This document shows, piece after piece, positions 19,529 through 28,428 of a stretch of DNA of 58,600 nt (position 1 is the stretch's first letter; every line of letters begins with the position of its first letter). The stretch comes from SAR116 cluster bacterium AG-335-B03 (lineage in GTDB: Bacteria; Pseudomonadota; Alphaproteobacteria; Puniceispirillales; Marisalimonadaceae): positions 1 to 58,600 of the forward strand of contig QBZG01000007.1 in the NCBI GenBank assembly GCA_003282435.1, given 5' to 3'. Both the position numbers and the translations under genes were made by a program. Under the pieces are notes generated by a model. The model saw only the letters and a list, made by a program, of their open reading frames with translations, had not been told where the DNA came from and did not search any database.

Positions 19529-20839
19529 ATGAGATTACGCAACATAACACCAAAAAGTTTATTTGGAAGAATGTTAGCTATTATACTTGTACCAATAATT
19601 CTTGTTCAAATTATTTCCGTGTCAATTTTCTATGAAAGACATTGGGATTGGGTATCTAGACATATGTCAAAGAATTTAGCAAAAGATTTAGGTCTATTAA
19701 TTGATGAGCTTGGGAACGAGCCCTCTAAGAATCAAAGGGCTTTATCAGCAGTAAGAGCAAGACAATACTTTGATATTATTTTCTACTGGTTGGAAGGGGG
19801 TATATTAAAACCTAATCAATCATTTAATGCTAAATTTAAAAATTTTCGATCCTCTTTAGAATTTAGAATAAAGGAACCTTTCTATTTATCTACAATTGAG
19901 AATTCAAGACAATTTTATGTAGATATACAACTAGCAAATGGAATAGTAAGAATGCATATAGATAATAAAAGGTTATTTGTTCCTACGGGTATTACTTTTA
20001 TTATGTGGTCAGTAGGTGCATCAGTGATACTTTTTTCTGTGGCAATTATTTTTCTAAGAAAACAAGTAAGTCCAATATTAAAGCTTGCAAAAGCAGCACG
20101 TCAAATTGGTTTTGGAAGGGAAGTAGAAAACTATAATATTGAGGGTGCAACAGAAGTAAGAATAGCTGGAAGAGCATTTCAAGCGATGAGACATCGAATA
20201 AATAAACAAATTTCCGAGAAAACGTCACTTTTAGCGGGAGTAAGTCATGACCTAAAAACTCCACTAACCAGAATGAGACTTCAATTAGCAGTTATGAATA
20301 ATAATAAAGAGATTAGAGAAGATTTTGAAAAAGAACTAATAGAATTAGAAAAAATGATAGATGGCTATTTAGATTTTGCAAGGAATGAACGCGAAGAGGA
20401 AATGGTTGATGCAAGTTTATTTAAATTACTTCAACAAGCTGCTAAGACTTCTGATCCTAATGGAGAAAAAATAAATATTTCTGTACCACCAGATAATATT
20501 CCAATTTTTCCAATTCAAGTTCAATCAATAAGACGAGCTCTGATAAATTTATTTACCAATGCAATTAGATACGCAGGTAAAGCAAATGCCCAAATTCAAA
20601 TTTTTGACGATCATAGTGAAGTTATAATTGATGATAATGGCCCAGGAATACCTAGAGATAAAAGAGACGAGGTAGTATTACCGTTTACAAGATTGGATAA
20701 TTCTAGAAATAATAAAACTGGTGGTACTGGACTAGGTTTGTCAATTGCCAAGAATTCAGCACTTAATCATGGTGGAGAACTTATTTTGGAAGATAGTCCC
20801 TTAGGCGGGTTAAGAGTAAGGTTATTACTACCTTTGTAG
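19529..20839 (+). CDS. EnvZ-type sensor histidine kinase
   Basis: Inner-membrane sensor kinase of 436 aa. Transmembrane helices near residues 11-33 and 153-176 bracket a periplasmic sensing region of about 120 residues. HAMP-like linker and dimerisation helix follow, with phospho-acceptor His240 in LLAGVSHDLKTPLTRMRLQLA. The ATPase domain has the N box (NLFTNAIRYAG), G1 (IDDNGPGIP) and G2 (GTGLGLSIAKN). The start FGRMLAIILVPIILVQIIS is typical of the alphaproteobacterial EnvZ-like group. It probably phosphorylates the regulator encoded just upstream; the signal is unknown. Confidence 0.93.
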   Translation: MRLRNITPKSLFGRMLAIILVPIILVQIISVSIFYERHWDWVSRHMSKNLAKDLGLLIDELGNEPSKNQRALSAVRARQYFDIIFYWLEGGILKPNQSFNAKFKNFRSSLEFRIKEPFYLSTIENSRQFYVDIQLANGIVRMHIDNKRLFVPTGITFIMWSVGASVILFSVAIIFLRKQVSPILKLAKAARQIGFGREVENYNIEGATEVRIAGRAFQAMRHRINKQISEKTSLLAGVSHDLKTPLTRMRLQLAVMNNNKEIREDFEKELIELEKMIDGYLDFARNEREEEMVDASLFKLLQQAAKTSDPNGEKINISVPPDNIPIFPIQVQSIRRALINLFTNAIRYAGKANAQIQIFDDHSEVIIDDNGPGIPRDKRDEVVLPFTRLDNSRNNKTGGTGLGLSIAKNSALNHGGELILEDSPLGGLRVRLLLPL

Positions 20840-21448
20840 TTACTTTTTAATAATACCGGTAAAAAAACCAACATCCTCGATATCTTTTAGATATTTATCT
20901 AAATATCTCAGAGTTGAATCAAGGCTGTTGTTTTCATCTCTTAAAAAAACTTCCATTCCTTTTATAAATACAATATTTAAAGCTGCCGACTTAATTGTTT
21001 TTAAACCACAATTTTGTTTGTTTTCAACTATGTCTAAAAGGTTAAACATAAAAGAATAATTTTGTTGTAAAAGTTTAAAAAAGATTTCAGCTTTACGATC
21101 TAATCCTTCACTAAAGATTTTTAAAGCTAGCCTGTACTCTAAAAGCTTTTCAAACCTTAAAGTTATGCCTTCTAAAATTTTGTCATAAGTAGTTGATATT
21201 GAATCTTCAAATACATCAGCTTTAAATTCTTCTAAAGCTTCATCATCTAGCTTAGTAACAAGTATTTTTAGAAAAAAAATTGGGTTATGAACAAAATCTT
21301 TAGGTATTATTTTTCTTGCTTCCTCATATGCGACTTTACTTTTCGAACAGATCTCCTCTAGAGTTATTGAGTTTTTGTTTCCAGCATTTAAAATTGAAAA
21401 ATATGCATCGCATAATTTCCATTTTAAAGCTTGATCTTTATTTTTCAT
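20840..21448 (-). CDS. COQ9-like / TetR-like helical protein
   Basis: All-helical protein of 202 aa. The N-terminal part (KLCDAYFSILNAGNKNSITLEEICSKS) looks like a TetR-type helix-turn-helix, and the C-terminal part resembles COQ9, a lipid-binding ubiquinone-biosynthesis factor of the TetR fold (RFEKLLEYRLALKIFSEGLDR). It is the last gene of a UbiK-YbjN-proC-this run, 8 nt after proC. The presence of UbiK, another ubiquinone factor, in the same run favours the COQ9 reading over a DNA-binding regulator. The similarity is weak, so the assignment is tentative. Confidence 0.55.
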   Translation of the reverse strand: MKNKDQALKWKLCDAYFSILNAGNKNSITLEEICSKSKVAYEEARKIIPKDFVHNPIFFLKILVTKLDDEALEEFKADVFEDSISTTYDKILEGITLRFEKLLEYRLALKIFSEGLDRKAEIFFKLLQQNYSFMFNLLDIVENKQNCGLKTIKSAALNIVFIKGMEVFLRDENNSLDSTLRYLDKYLKDIEDVGFFTGIIKK

Positions 21449-21456
21449 GTAACTAT

Positions 21457-22281
21457 TTAGCCATTAGAATTTAAATCTTTAGCCCTTTTTTTTGCCGCAC
21501 TAACTGTTTTATCCAATAAATTATATAATCCATAATCCTCAGATGCAAGTATTTCTAAACCTGCTTCTGTGGTCCCACCAGGACTAGTTACGTTTTCTTT
21601 TAGTATCTTGGGATTAATATTTGACATTTCTAACAATTTTGCCGAACCTATTATAGTTTCTATAGCTAATGCATTTGCATTTTTTTTCGATAAACCTTGA
21701 TTTAGACCTATTGCAGATAATACCTCTGCAAAATAAAAAACATAAGCTGGACCAGACCCAGATATAGCTGTTACAACATCAATAAAAGCTTCAGTCTCTA
21801 AGTAAACTGCTTTTCCAAAAGCGCTTAATAAATCTTGTACATCAAGTAATTCTATTTTATCTACATTATTAGTTTTGCAATAACCAGTTACCCCAAAACC
21901 TACTGAAGCTGGTAAATTTGGCATTGCTCTAACAAGTTTTATATCTTTTTTAAGATTTGACTGAAACCAATCAAAAGAAAGACCCGCAGCGATTGAAATA
22001 AATAATATCTTAGAAAAATTAAGTCTAGAAAAAACCTTAATTGCTTCACTCATTTGTTGTGGCTTAACAGCAAGAAAAATTATATCAATGGTTTCTTCAT
22101 CAACAAATTTTAACAATTGCTCAAAATTTTCATATGATTTTATACCAACATTAACGGCAGTACTTCTTAAAGAAGATTCTTTTTCAACAACAAAGAAATT
22201 AAAATTTAAACTTTTGAGCATCCATCCCTTTAAAATGGATGATCCCATTTTTCCAAATCCAAATAAAACTACATTCTTCAT
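21457..22281 (-). CDS. proC: Pyrroline-5-carboxylate reductase
   Basis: Reduces pyrroline-5-carboxylate to proline with NAD(P)H. The Rossmann start VVLFGFGKMGSSILKGWM, the family segment FLAVKPQQMSEAIKV, VRAMPNLPASVGFGVTGYC and the C-terminal dimerisation signature ENVTSPGGTTEAGLEIL are all present. The 274-aa length is normal. It lies 47 nt after the YbjN gene and 8 nt before the COQ9-like gene on the same strand. This neighbourhood is recurrent in alphaproteobacteria. Confidence 0.95.
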   Translation of the reverse strand: MKNVVLFGFGKMGSSILKGWMLKSLNFNFFVVEKESSLRSTAVNVGIKSYENFEQLLKFVDEETIDIIFLAVKPQQMSEAIKVFSRLNFSKILFISIAAGLSFDWFQSNLKKDIKLVRAMPNLPASVGFGVTGYCKTNNVDKIELLDVQDLLSAFGKAVYLETEAFIDVVTAISGSGPAYVFYFAEVLSAIGLNQGLSKKNANALAIETIIGSAKLLEMSNINPKILKENVTSPGGTTEAGLEILASEDYGLYNLLDKTVSAAKKRAKDLNSNG

Positions 22282-22328
22282 ATTTTACCTAACATATTGT
22301 AACAATTATTTTTTGAGCATAATTAGAT

Positions 22329-22826
22329 CTAGGCGTATCCTTCGACATCCATAAACATTAATTTAATATAATTCTGATCTGTTTTTTCTGCGTATATTAA
22401 ATTGTGTGTTGCCAGTGTAAAATTACGAAATAAATGATTTGTTAAATTTAAATTTTCTTCAATAACATCTTCTATAGTTTTATTTTTTAATTTTACAAAA
22501 TATTGTTTAATTATGTGGAACTTAACTTTGTCGACTTCCAGATCATAAATGAAAAATCCATTATTAGTTTTTTGATTAACAAAGTTTATCAACTTTTGTA
22601 ATTCATTTATTTTGTCTCTAGGAACCTCTATATCTAAGGTATAATCAAACTGTATATAATTATAATTATAACTTACTACTAAATAATAATCAGCAATTTC
22701 ACCTTGATAATTTAAGCAAAATTTTTTATCAGAATTTGAAGAAATATACCAATGATATTTTTGGAAAATATTGGATATTTTATGATTTAAAATTATGTTT
22801 TTCAATTCATCATTCATAATACCCAT
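22329..22826 (-). CDS. YbjN domain-containing protein
   Basis: Protein of 165 aa with the YbjN fold, related to type III secretion chaperone-like folds and of unknown mechanism. Typical parts: KISNIFQKYHWYISSNSDKKFCL, then VPRDKINELQKLINFVNQKTNNGFFIYDLEVDKVKF, and near the end LATHNLIYAEKTDQNYIKLMFMDVEGYA, matching the usual C-terminal MDVEGYA ending of alphaproteobacterial members. It lies between the UbiK-like gene and proC on the same strand, which is its standard position. Confidence 0.85.
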   Translation of the reverse strand: MGIMNDELKNIILNHKISNIFQKYHWYISSNSDKKFCLNYQGEIADYYLVVSYNYNYIQFDYTLDIEVPRDKINELQKLINFVNQKTNNGFFIYDLEVDKVKFHIIKQYFVKLKNKTIEDVIEENLNLTNHLFRNFTLATHNLIYAEKTDQNYIKLMFMDVEGYA

Positions 22827-22887
22827 ATATAGTATATTTTGATAAATATAAAGATTAATATACTACATATTGAATATACAACAAAAT

Positions 22888-23142
22888 TTACTTTTTGTTT
22901 TTAAAGATTGTCTTTTTATTTTCTAATTTTGCTTTCAAAAGATTAAATTCAGAATTTAATTTTTCATGTCTGTCAACAAGAGCTTCAAAATCTTCTCTAC
23001 TAACAATACCTTGAGAATTAATAAATTTCTCAAACCTACTTTTAATAATATTATCCACTTCATTTTTTAAATCTGAAAATGTTGAAAGAGCACCTGTAAT
23101 AACAGACGCAGTATCTTTTAAAAAAAAATAATTCTTTTTCAT
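22888..23142 (-). CDS. ubiK: UbiK-type accessory factor (BMFP, DUF526)
   Basis: Short coiled-coil protein of 84 aa. UbiK binds the UbiJ lipid carrier and is needed for efficient aerobic ubiquinone synthesis in the characterised bacteria. The C-terminal half REDFEALVDRHEKLNSEFNLLKAKLE has the membrane-fusogenic coiled-coil pattern of the family, and the N-terminal half has the helix DLKNEVDNIIKSRFEKFI. It is the first gene of the minus-strand run and is divergent from lgt over 87 nt. The family is likely correct; a role in ubiquinone synthesis here is by analogy. Confidence 0.8.
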   Translation of the reverse strand: MKKNYFFLKDTASVITGALSTFSDLKNEVDNIIKSRFEKFINSQGIVSREDFEALVDRHEKLNSEFNLLKAKLENKKTIFKNKK

Positions 23143-23229
23143 AAATTTGCCTTAAACGAATAGATTTTATAATACTATATTTTAATTATCGTAACATATA
23201 TACTTTAAATTATTAATTAATTTAATTAA

Positions 23230-24039
23230 ATGTTGTTAAATATGTTTGATTTTCCAAATATTAACCCTGTAGCTATAGACTTAGGCATAATTAAAATCAG
23301 TTGGTACGCTATATCTTACATATGCGGGATTATTTTAAGCTGGTTTTTAATATTGAAAATAATAAAATTTAAAAATATCAAAATCAGCAATAAAAGTATA
23401 AGCGATTTAATTAGTAATTGTATTATTGGAATTATCTTAGGAGGAAGATTAGGTTATGTAATATTTTATAATCCTGAGTATTATTTTAATAACATATTAG
23501 AAATTTTAAAAATTTGGAATGGTGGGATGTCATTTCACGGTGGATTTATAGGTGTTGTAATTGCTGTAATTTATTCAAGTAAATCAAGCAGAATACCTTT
23601 AATGATTTTTTCTGATTTAATCTCAATAGTTTCACCAATTGGGATACTTTTTGGAAGAATAGCAAACTTTATCAATGGGGAACTATACGGTAAAGTAACA
23701 AATCACAAATTTGGGATGATATTTCCAAAAGGAGGGAATTTACCAAGACATCCTAGTCAACTTTATGAGGCCTTTTTTGAAGGTTTGATCTTGTTTATTA
23801 TATTATGGTTGCTGATGAATATGACTAATTTTTTTAAAATCAAAGGATTAATGACAGGATGCTTTATATTTTTATATGGACTTTTTCGCTTTTTTGTAGA
23901 ATTTTTTAGGGAGCCAGATATTCAAATTGGGTACTTATACCTTGATTTTTCAATGGGACAACTCTTATCATTACCAATGATTATAATTGGCTTATTCTTT
24001 ATCATTATAATTTATAAAAATAACAAGAATTTAATTTAA
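23230..24039 (+). CDS. lgt: Prolipoprotein diacylglyceryl transferase
   Basis: Inner-membrane enzyme that attaches diacylglycerol from phosphatidylglycerol to the lipobox cysteine of prolipoproteins. Seven or so hydrophobic spans are visible. The Lgt signature is GRIANFINGELYGKVT, with HGGFIGVVIAV earlier (active-site His region WNGGMSFHGG) and HPSQLYEAFFEG and LFRFFVEFFREPD later. The length of 269 aa is normal. Met1 at 23230 and Met5 are both possible starts. It needs the phosphatidylglycerol whose synthesis uses pgsA. Confidence 0.95.
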   Translation: MLLNMFDFPNINPVAIDLGIIKISWYAISYICGIILSWFLILKIIKFKNIKISNKSISDLISNCIIGIILGGRLGYVIFYNPEYYFNNILEILKIWNGGMSFHGGFIGVVIAVIYSSKSSRIPLMIFSDLISIVSPIGILFGRIANFINGELYGKVTNHKFGMIFPKGGNLPRHPSQLYEAFFEGLILFIILWLLMNMTNFFKIKGLMTGCFIFLYGLFRFFVEFFREPDIQIGYLYLDFSMGQLLSLPMIIIGLFFIIIIYKNNKNLI

Positions 24040-24076
24040 ATTAATTTTATACTGCAGTTCAAAAGTAAACTAATTC

Positions 24077-24856
24077 ATGCCGATACAAAAAATACAGCAT
24101 ATAAATTTAGAAAATAAATGTTTAAGCTATGGTTTTTTTACAAGAAATGGAGGAGTTTCTGAATATCCATTTAATTCTCTTAATTGTAGTTTTAATGTTA
24201 ATGACAATAAGAATAATGTAAAAGAAAATCTAAGATTAGTTAGTCATGAACTTAGATTAAAAAAAATAATAAAATTAAATCAAATACATTCATCTAACGT
24301 TTTGATTATTAACAATCAGAATAAACAAAGAAATTCTCTAAATGCTGATGGTTTGGTGACTAACTTAACAGGTATAGGTTTATCAATTCTTGGTGCTGAC
24401 TGTGCACCTATTTTGTTTTATGATGATCAATCAAAAACTATAGGCGCTTGTCATGCCGGTTGGCGAGGTGCAATAGATAACATTATTGAGGCTACAATAA
24501 TATGTATGGAAAAAATTGGGGCAAATAGGAAAAATATAATAGCTGTAATTGGTCCAACCATACAAAAACAGTCATATGAAATAAAAGATGATGTAGCAAA
24601 AATAGTTAAACAAACATTAAGCTTTAAAAGAAATAATTCTATTTTATCTCAAATGAATAATAATAAATACTTATTTGATTTACCTTTACTATTAAAGGAG
24701 AGTTTAAAAATATCTAAAATCAATAAAATTGGTGATATTAATATAAATACATATGATAATAATTTATTTTTCAGTCATAGATATTCTTCTCACCGAAATT
24801 CGTCAAAAGCAGGCATGACAGGTCGTCATATCTCTGTGATTGGAATTTTGAAATAG
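24077..24856 (+). CDS. pgeF: Peptidoglycan editing factor PgeF (laccase-domain protein)
   Basis: Cytoplasmic member of the multi-copper polyphenol oxidoreductase (laccase-domain) family, 259 aa. In studied bacteria it removes misincorporated amino acids from peptidoglycan precursors; related proteins act on purine nucleosides. Metal-site motifs are present: LNQIHSSNV (His), GADCAPILFYD (Cys) and ACHAGWRGAIDNI (His). The end RYSSHRNSSKAGMTGRHISVI is also typical. It lies 37 nt after lgt on the same strand, its usual neighbour in alphaproteobacteria. Confidence 0.9.
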   Translation: MPIQKIQHINLENKCLSYGFFTRNGGVSEYPFNSLNCSFNVNDNKNNVKENLRLVSHELRLKKIIKLNQIHSSNVLIINNQNKQRNSLNADGLVTNLTGIGLSILGADCAPILFYDDQSKTIGACHAGWRGAIDNIIEATIICMEKIGANRKNIIAVIGPTIQKQSYEIKDDVAKIVKQTLSFKRNNSILSQMNNNKYLFDLPLLLKESLKISKINKIGDININTYDNNLFFSHRYSSHRNSSKAGMTGRHISVIGILK

Positions 24857-24863
24857 GACTAAG

Positions 24864-24929
24864 ATGCCACACTTGATAATTTTTTTTATGTTAATCATTT
24901 TTGGATTATTTATTTTAATGTTCATATAA
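24864..24929 (+). CDS. Possible 21-aa hydrophobic micropeptide
   Basis: A 21-codon frame starting ATG CCA CAC with an AGGA ribosome site (24855-24858) 5 nt upstream. After MPH it is made almost only of Leu, Ile, Phe and Met, enough for one membrane span. It lies just after pgeF and before prs. T-rich DNA encodes such peptides by chance, so the only real support is the well-placed ribosome site. No homologue is recognised. Confidence 0.22.
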   Translation: MPHLIIFFMLIIFGLFILMFI

Positions 24930-25017
24930 AATAAAGGAATAATTTATTAAATTTATCTTGCTATAACTTTGTTGAGACTGCTATTAAATTAATGGAATTA
25001 TCTTGGGATAACACTAA

Positions 25018-25950
25018 ATGAAAATACTGTCTTGCAACTCTAATATAAATTTAGCAGAGAGTATTTCTAAGGCACTTAATTCTCAACTTGTTAAAGTAGA
25101 CGTAAAAAGATTTTCTGATATGGAAGTTTTTGTTGAAGTGCAAGAAAATGTTAGAGGTGAAGATATGTTTATTATACAGTCAACTTCATATCCTGCAAAT
25201 GATAATTTAATGGAATTACTTGTATCATTAGATGCTCTTAGAAGAGCAAGTGCAAGAAGAATTACAGCAGTAATTCCATACTATGGGTATGCAAGACAAG
25301 ATAGGAAATCCGGGCCAAGAACACCCATTTCCGCCAAATTGGTTGCAAACCTAATAACTAAAGCTGGCGCAGACAGAATTTTAACCATGGATTTACATGC
25401 AGATCAAATACAAGGTTTTTTTGACATACCTACTGATAATTTGTTTGCAGCTCCAGTATTTGTAAAAGATATTAAAAGTAGATATAAAAACAAACCTGTA
25501 GTTATTGTCTCTCCAGATGTAGGTGGTGTAGTAAGGGCTAGGGCTATCGCAAGAAGGATAAATGCTAATTTAGCAATAATTGACAAAAGAAGAGAAAAAG
25601 CAGGTTTATCAGAAGTCGTGAATATCATTGGTGATGTTTCAAATCATCACTGTATAATAGTAGATGATATTATTGATTCTGGAGGAACAATATGTAATGC
25701 GGCTCAGGCTTTAATTGACGTAGGCGCATTAAGTGTTGATGCTTATGTTACTCATGGAGTATTATCTGGATCAGCTGTAAGTAATATTAGTAACTCCCCT
25801 TTAACCTCGCTTGTTACCACTGACTCTATAAAAGCAACAGAGGCTGTACGCATATCTAGTAATATAAGACAAATTTCTATTGCACCAATTATTGGAGAAG
25901 CTATTCGTAGAGTCCACACAGAACAATCTGTGTCAAGCCTTTTTGAATAA
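25018..25950 (+). CDS. prs: Ribose-phosphate pyrophosphokinase
   Basis: Makes PRPP from ribose 5-phosphate and ATP, feeding purine, pyrimidine, NAD, histidine and tryptophan synthesis. The 310-aa protein has [19 protein letters not shown], the flexible-loop region [23 protein letters not shown], the metal-binding [19 protein letters not shown], and the PRPP-binding [13 protein letters not shown]. It is a class I enzyme of normal length. The 161-nt gap upstream may carry its promoter, but I could not assign a convincing one. Confidence 0.97.
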   Translation: MKILSCNSNINLAESISKALNSQLVKVDVKRFSDMEVFVEVQENVRGEDMFIIQSTSYPANDNLMELLVSLDALRRASARRITAVIPYYGYARQDRKSGPRTPISAKLVANLITKAGADRILTMDLHADQIQGFFDIPTDNLFAAPVFVKDIKSRYKNKPVVIVSPDVGGVVRARAIARRINANLAIIDKRREKAGLSEVVNIIGDVSNHHCIIVDDIIDSGGTICNAAQALIDVGALSVDAYVTHGVLSGSAVSNISNSPLTSLVTTDSIKATEAVRISSNIRQISIAPIIGEAIRRVHTEQSVSSLFE

Positions 25951-25990
25951 TTTTTATATTATTTACTTTATATTTTTTAATTAAAACGTT

Positions 25991-26050
25991 ATGAATGCTT
26001 TATTCTTTTACACCCTTGGAGGTAGAAGACTTTTAGAAGGAGATAACTAA
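25991..26050 (+). CDS. Possible 19-aa leader ORF upstream of rplY
   Basis: A 20-codon frame (ATG at 25991, TAA at 26048-26050) whose stop overlaps the rplY start codon as TAATG. It contains two Shine-Dalgarno-like stretches, GGAGG near 26019 and AGAAGGAGAT just before rplY. Ribosomes reading it would cover the rplY ribosome site, so it could couple or gate rplY translation. Its own ribosome site is weak and no homologue is recognised, so it may be a chance frame. Confidence 0.25.
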   Translation: MNALFFYTLGGRRLLEGDN

Positions 26051-26697
26051 TGGAAACTATTGATATTATAGCTGAAGCTCGTAGTCAGGTTGGTAAGGGG
26101 TCTGCCAGAGCTGCAAGACGTGCAGGATTAGTACCTGCAGTTATTTATGGAAACAAACAATCTGCTATACCCATCACTTTAGATGCCAATAAATGGCGTA
26201 AATTAATGCATAAACCAGGTATTTTTAGCCAACTTATGAATATTGAAGTTAATAATGAAAAACATTTTGTATTACCACGCGATATCCAACAACATCCTGT
26301 TTCAGAAGAGGCAGAACATGTTGATTTTTTAAGGGTTACTAAAAATGCAACTGTAGCTGTTGGTATTAACGTAGAATTCTTAAATCAAGATAAATGTACA
26401 GGATTAAAAATGGGTGGTGTTCTAAATATAGTAAGAGCACAAGTAGAACTTAATTGCCCTGCTATTTCAATACCTGAAAAATTAACAGTTGATTTAGAAG
26501 GTCTTAACGTTGGTCACACAATACATATAAGTTCAATAAGTCTGCCAGAAGGTTGTACCCCTACAATTACAGACAGAGATTTTACAGTAGCAACAATAGC
26601 TGCACCAAGAGGTGGTTTAGGTGATGCAGAAGAAGATGAAGATAAAGATAAAGAAGAAACTGCCGAAGATACTGAAGAAAACAAGAGTGATAGTTAG
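26050..26697 (+). CDS. rplY: Ribosomal protein bL25 (general stress protein CTC form)
   Basis: 5S rRNA-binding protein of the large ribosomal subunit, long form of 215 aa. The N-terminal L25 domain includes RSQVGKGSARAARRAGLVPAVIYGNK; the C-terminal TL5/CTC beta domain includes VDFLRVTKNATVAVGINVEF and EGLNVGHTIHISSISLPEG. The acidic, low-complexity tail (EEDEDKDKEETAEDTEEN) is common in alphaproteobacteria. A strong AGAAGGAGAT ribosome site precedes the ATG. It leads the run rplY-pth-ychF-hydrolase, an old and widespread linkage of L25 with Pth. Confidence 0.96.
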   Translation: METIDIIAEARSQVGKGSARAARRAGLVPAVIYGNKQSAIPITLDANKWRKLMHKPGIFSQLMNIEVNNEKHFVLPRDIQQHPVSEEAEHVDFLRVTKNATVAVGINVEFLNQDKCTGLKMGGVLNIVRAQVELNCPAISIPEKLTVDLEGLNVGHTIHISSISLPEGCTPTITDRDFTVATIAAPRGGLGDAEEDEDKDKEETAEDTEENKSDS

Positions 26698-26710
26698 AAA
26701 TAACTATCAC
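26687..26710 (+). repeat. Stem-loop across the rplY stop codon
   Basis: GTGATAGTT at 26687-26695 pairs perfectly with AACTATCAC at 26702-26710, leaving a 6-nt loop (AGAAAT). The rplY stop TAG lies in the left arm. No T-tract follows, so it is not a normal intrinsic terminator. Between rplY and pth it might protect or process the upstream mRNA, or limit readthrough. The pairing is seen directly; any function is inferred. Confidence 0.45.
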
Positions 26711-26735
26711 ATGTTAATGAATAGTAAACTTTAAA

Positions 26736-27293
26736 ATGTTTCTCATAGTTGGCTTGGGGAACCCTGGAAAACAATATATTAATAATAGGCACAATATAGG
26801 TTTTAAAGTTGTAGATGCAATAAAAGAAATTTACAACTTTCCCAAATTTATTAAAAGATTTGATTCTGAATTTTCAAAATCCGAAATACATGGAAATATA
26901 ATTTTCTTAATTAAACCAACAACCTTCATGAATAATTCTGGTATAGCTGTTAAAGAATTTAAAAATTTCTATAATTTCGATATAAATAAAATATATGTCA
27001 TTCATGACGAAATTGATCTAGATCAAGGTCGTATAAAAACTAAAATTGGCGGGGGTCATAATGGACATAACGGTCTTAAAAGCATAGATCAGTTAGTTGG
27101 CAAGGATTACAATAGGGTCAGAGTAGGAGTTTCTAGGCCATCAAAAATATTTGAAAATAAAACAAATGAAAATATTTCAAGTTGGGTGCTTTCTGACTTT
27201 TCTTCGGACGAAAAAATTAAATGGGTTGATGACACAATTAATAAAATTTCAAAAAATATATATTTATTAATAAATAATAAAGATTGTTTTTAA
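26736..27293 (+). CDS. pth: Peptidyl-tRNA hydrolase
   Basis: Frees tRNA from peptidyl-tRNAs that drop off the ribosome. The protein of 185 aa has the start FLIVGLGNPGKQYINNRHNIGF with catalytic His19, KPTTFMNNSG, IHDEIDLDQGRIKTKIGGGHNGHNGLKSI and the RVGVSRP segment. All active-site residues appear present. It lies 38 nt after rplY and 24 nt before ychF, the conserved order in proteobacteria. Confidence 0.96.
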   Translation: MFLIVGLGNPGKQYINNRHNIGFKVVDAIKEIYNFPKFIKRFDSEFSKSEIHGNIIFLIKPTTFMNNSGIAVKEFKNFYNFDINKIYVIHDEIDLDQGRIKTKIGGGHNGHNGLKSIDQLVGKDYNRVRVGVSRPSKIFENKTNENISSWVLSDFSSDEKIKWVDDTINKISKNIYLLINNKDCF

Positions 27294-27317
27294 AACAAAA
27301 AATTTAGGGATAGCTTA

Positions 27318-28415
27318 ATGGGATTTAAATGTGGAATTATTGGTTTGCCAAATGTTGGAAAATCAACTTTATTTAATGCTCTTACGGAGACAGCAACAGC
27401 TGAAGCTGCAAATTATCCTTTTTGTACTATTGAACCTAATACTGGTATAGTAGCAGTTCCTGATAGTAGATTAAAATTACTATCTGAATTAGCTAAATCT
27501 CAAAAGGTAATCCCCGCACAAATGCAATTTGTAGATATAGCTGGACTTGTAAGTGGAGCTAGTAAGGGTGAAGGTTTAGGGAATAAATTTTTATCTCACA
27601 TAAGAGAAGTCGATGCTTTAGTTCATGTATTAAGATGCTTTGAAGATGCTGATATTACACATGTTGCAAACAGTGTAGATCCTCTTAGAGATGCTGAGAT
27701 TATTGAAACAGAATTAATGTTAGCTGACTTGGAAAGTCTTGATCGTCAAATTCAAAATTTATCTAAGAAAGCTAAATCTAATGATGTTGATGCAAAAAAT
27801 GATCTGCTTCTAATGAAGGAATTGTCAGTTTTTTTATCGGATGGTAAGCCAATAAGATTAGCTGATTTAACTCTTGATAAAATAAAAAGAATTAAAAATT
27901 TTAATTTATTAACATCAAAACCAGTATTATATGCTTGCAATGTAAATGAAAATGATGCCGCCAAAGGAAATAACTTCACAAAAAATATTTTTGACAAAGC
28001 TGGCGTTGAAAATTGTGACGCAGTCATAATATCAGGATCAATAGAAGCTGAAATAGCTATGTTGGATGATGATGAGAAAAATGAATTTCTTAAAGATTTA
28101 AATTTAAAAGAATCTGGTCTGTCCAGACTTATTAAAACTGGTTTTAGATTGCTAGATCTAATAACCTTTTTTACAATAGGTCCAAAGGAGTCTAGAGCCT
28201 GGACTTTAAAGAATAATTCCACCGCGCCAGAGGCAGCCGGTATAATACATACAGATTTTCAAAAAGGATTTATTAGGGCTGAAACAATATCATGTGACGA
28301 TTATTTAAATTTAAAAAGTGAGCAAGCTGCAAAGGATGCAGGACGAATGAGGGTTGAAGGGGCAGATTATGTTGTAAAAGATGGAGATGTTTTTCATTTT
28401 AGATTTAATGTTTAA
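27318..28415 (+). CDS. ychF: Redox-regulated ATPase/GTPase YchF (OLA1)
   Basis: Obg-family P-loop nucleotidase that prefers ATP and associates with ribosomes; linked to oxidative stress control. G1 is GLPNVGKST (residues 9-17), with TIEPNTGIVAVPD, G3 VDIAGLVSGASKGEGLGNKFL, and NVNE in place of the GTP-specific NKxD, as expected for an ATP-preferring member. The C-terminal TGS domain includes LLDLITFFTIGPKESRAWT and VVKDGDVFHFRFNV. The 365-aa length is normal. Confidence 0.96.
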   Translation: MGFKCGIIGLPNVGKSTLFNALTETATAEAANYPFCTIEPNTGIVAVPDSRLKLLSELAKSQKVIPAQMQFVDIAGLVSGASKGEGLGNKFLSHIREVDALVHVLRCFEDADITHVANSVDPLRDAEIIETELMLADLESLDRQIQNLSKKAKSNDVDAKNDLLLMKELSVFLSDGKPIRLADLTLDKIKRIKNFNLLTSKPVLYACNVNENDAAKGNNFTKNIFDKAGVENCDAVIISGSIEAEIAMLDDDEKNEFLKDLNLKESGLSRLIKTGFRLLDLITFFTIGPKESRAWTLKNNSTAPEAAGIIHTDFQKGFIRAETISCDDYLNLKSEQAAKDAGRMRVEGADYVVKDGDVFHFRFNV

Positions 28416-28428
28416 TAGGAGTTAAACA

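Noticed and set aside
27752-28222. 156-aa minus-strand open frame inside ychF
   Set aside because: Entirely antisense to YchF, whose motifs are complete; no ribosome site or recognisable domain.
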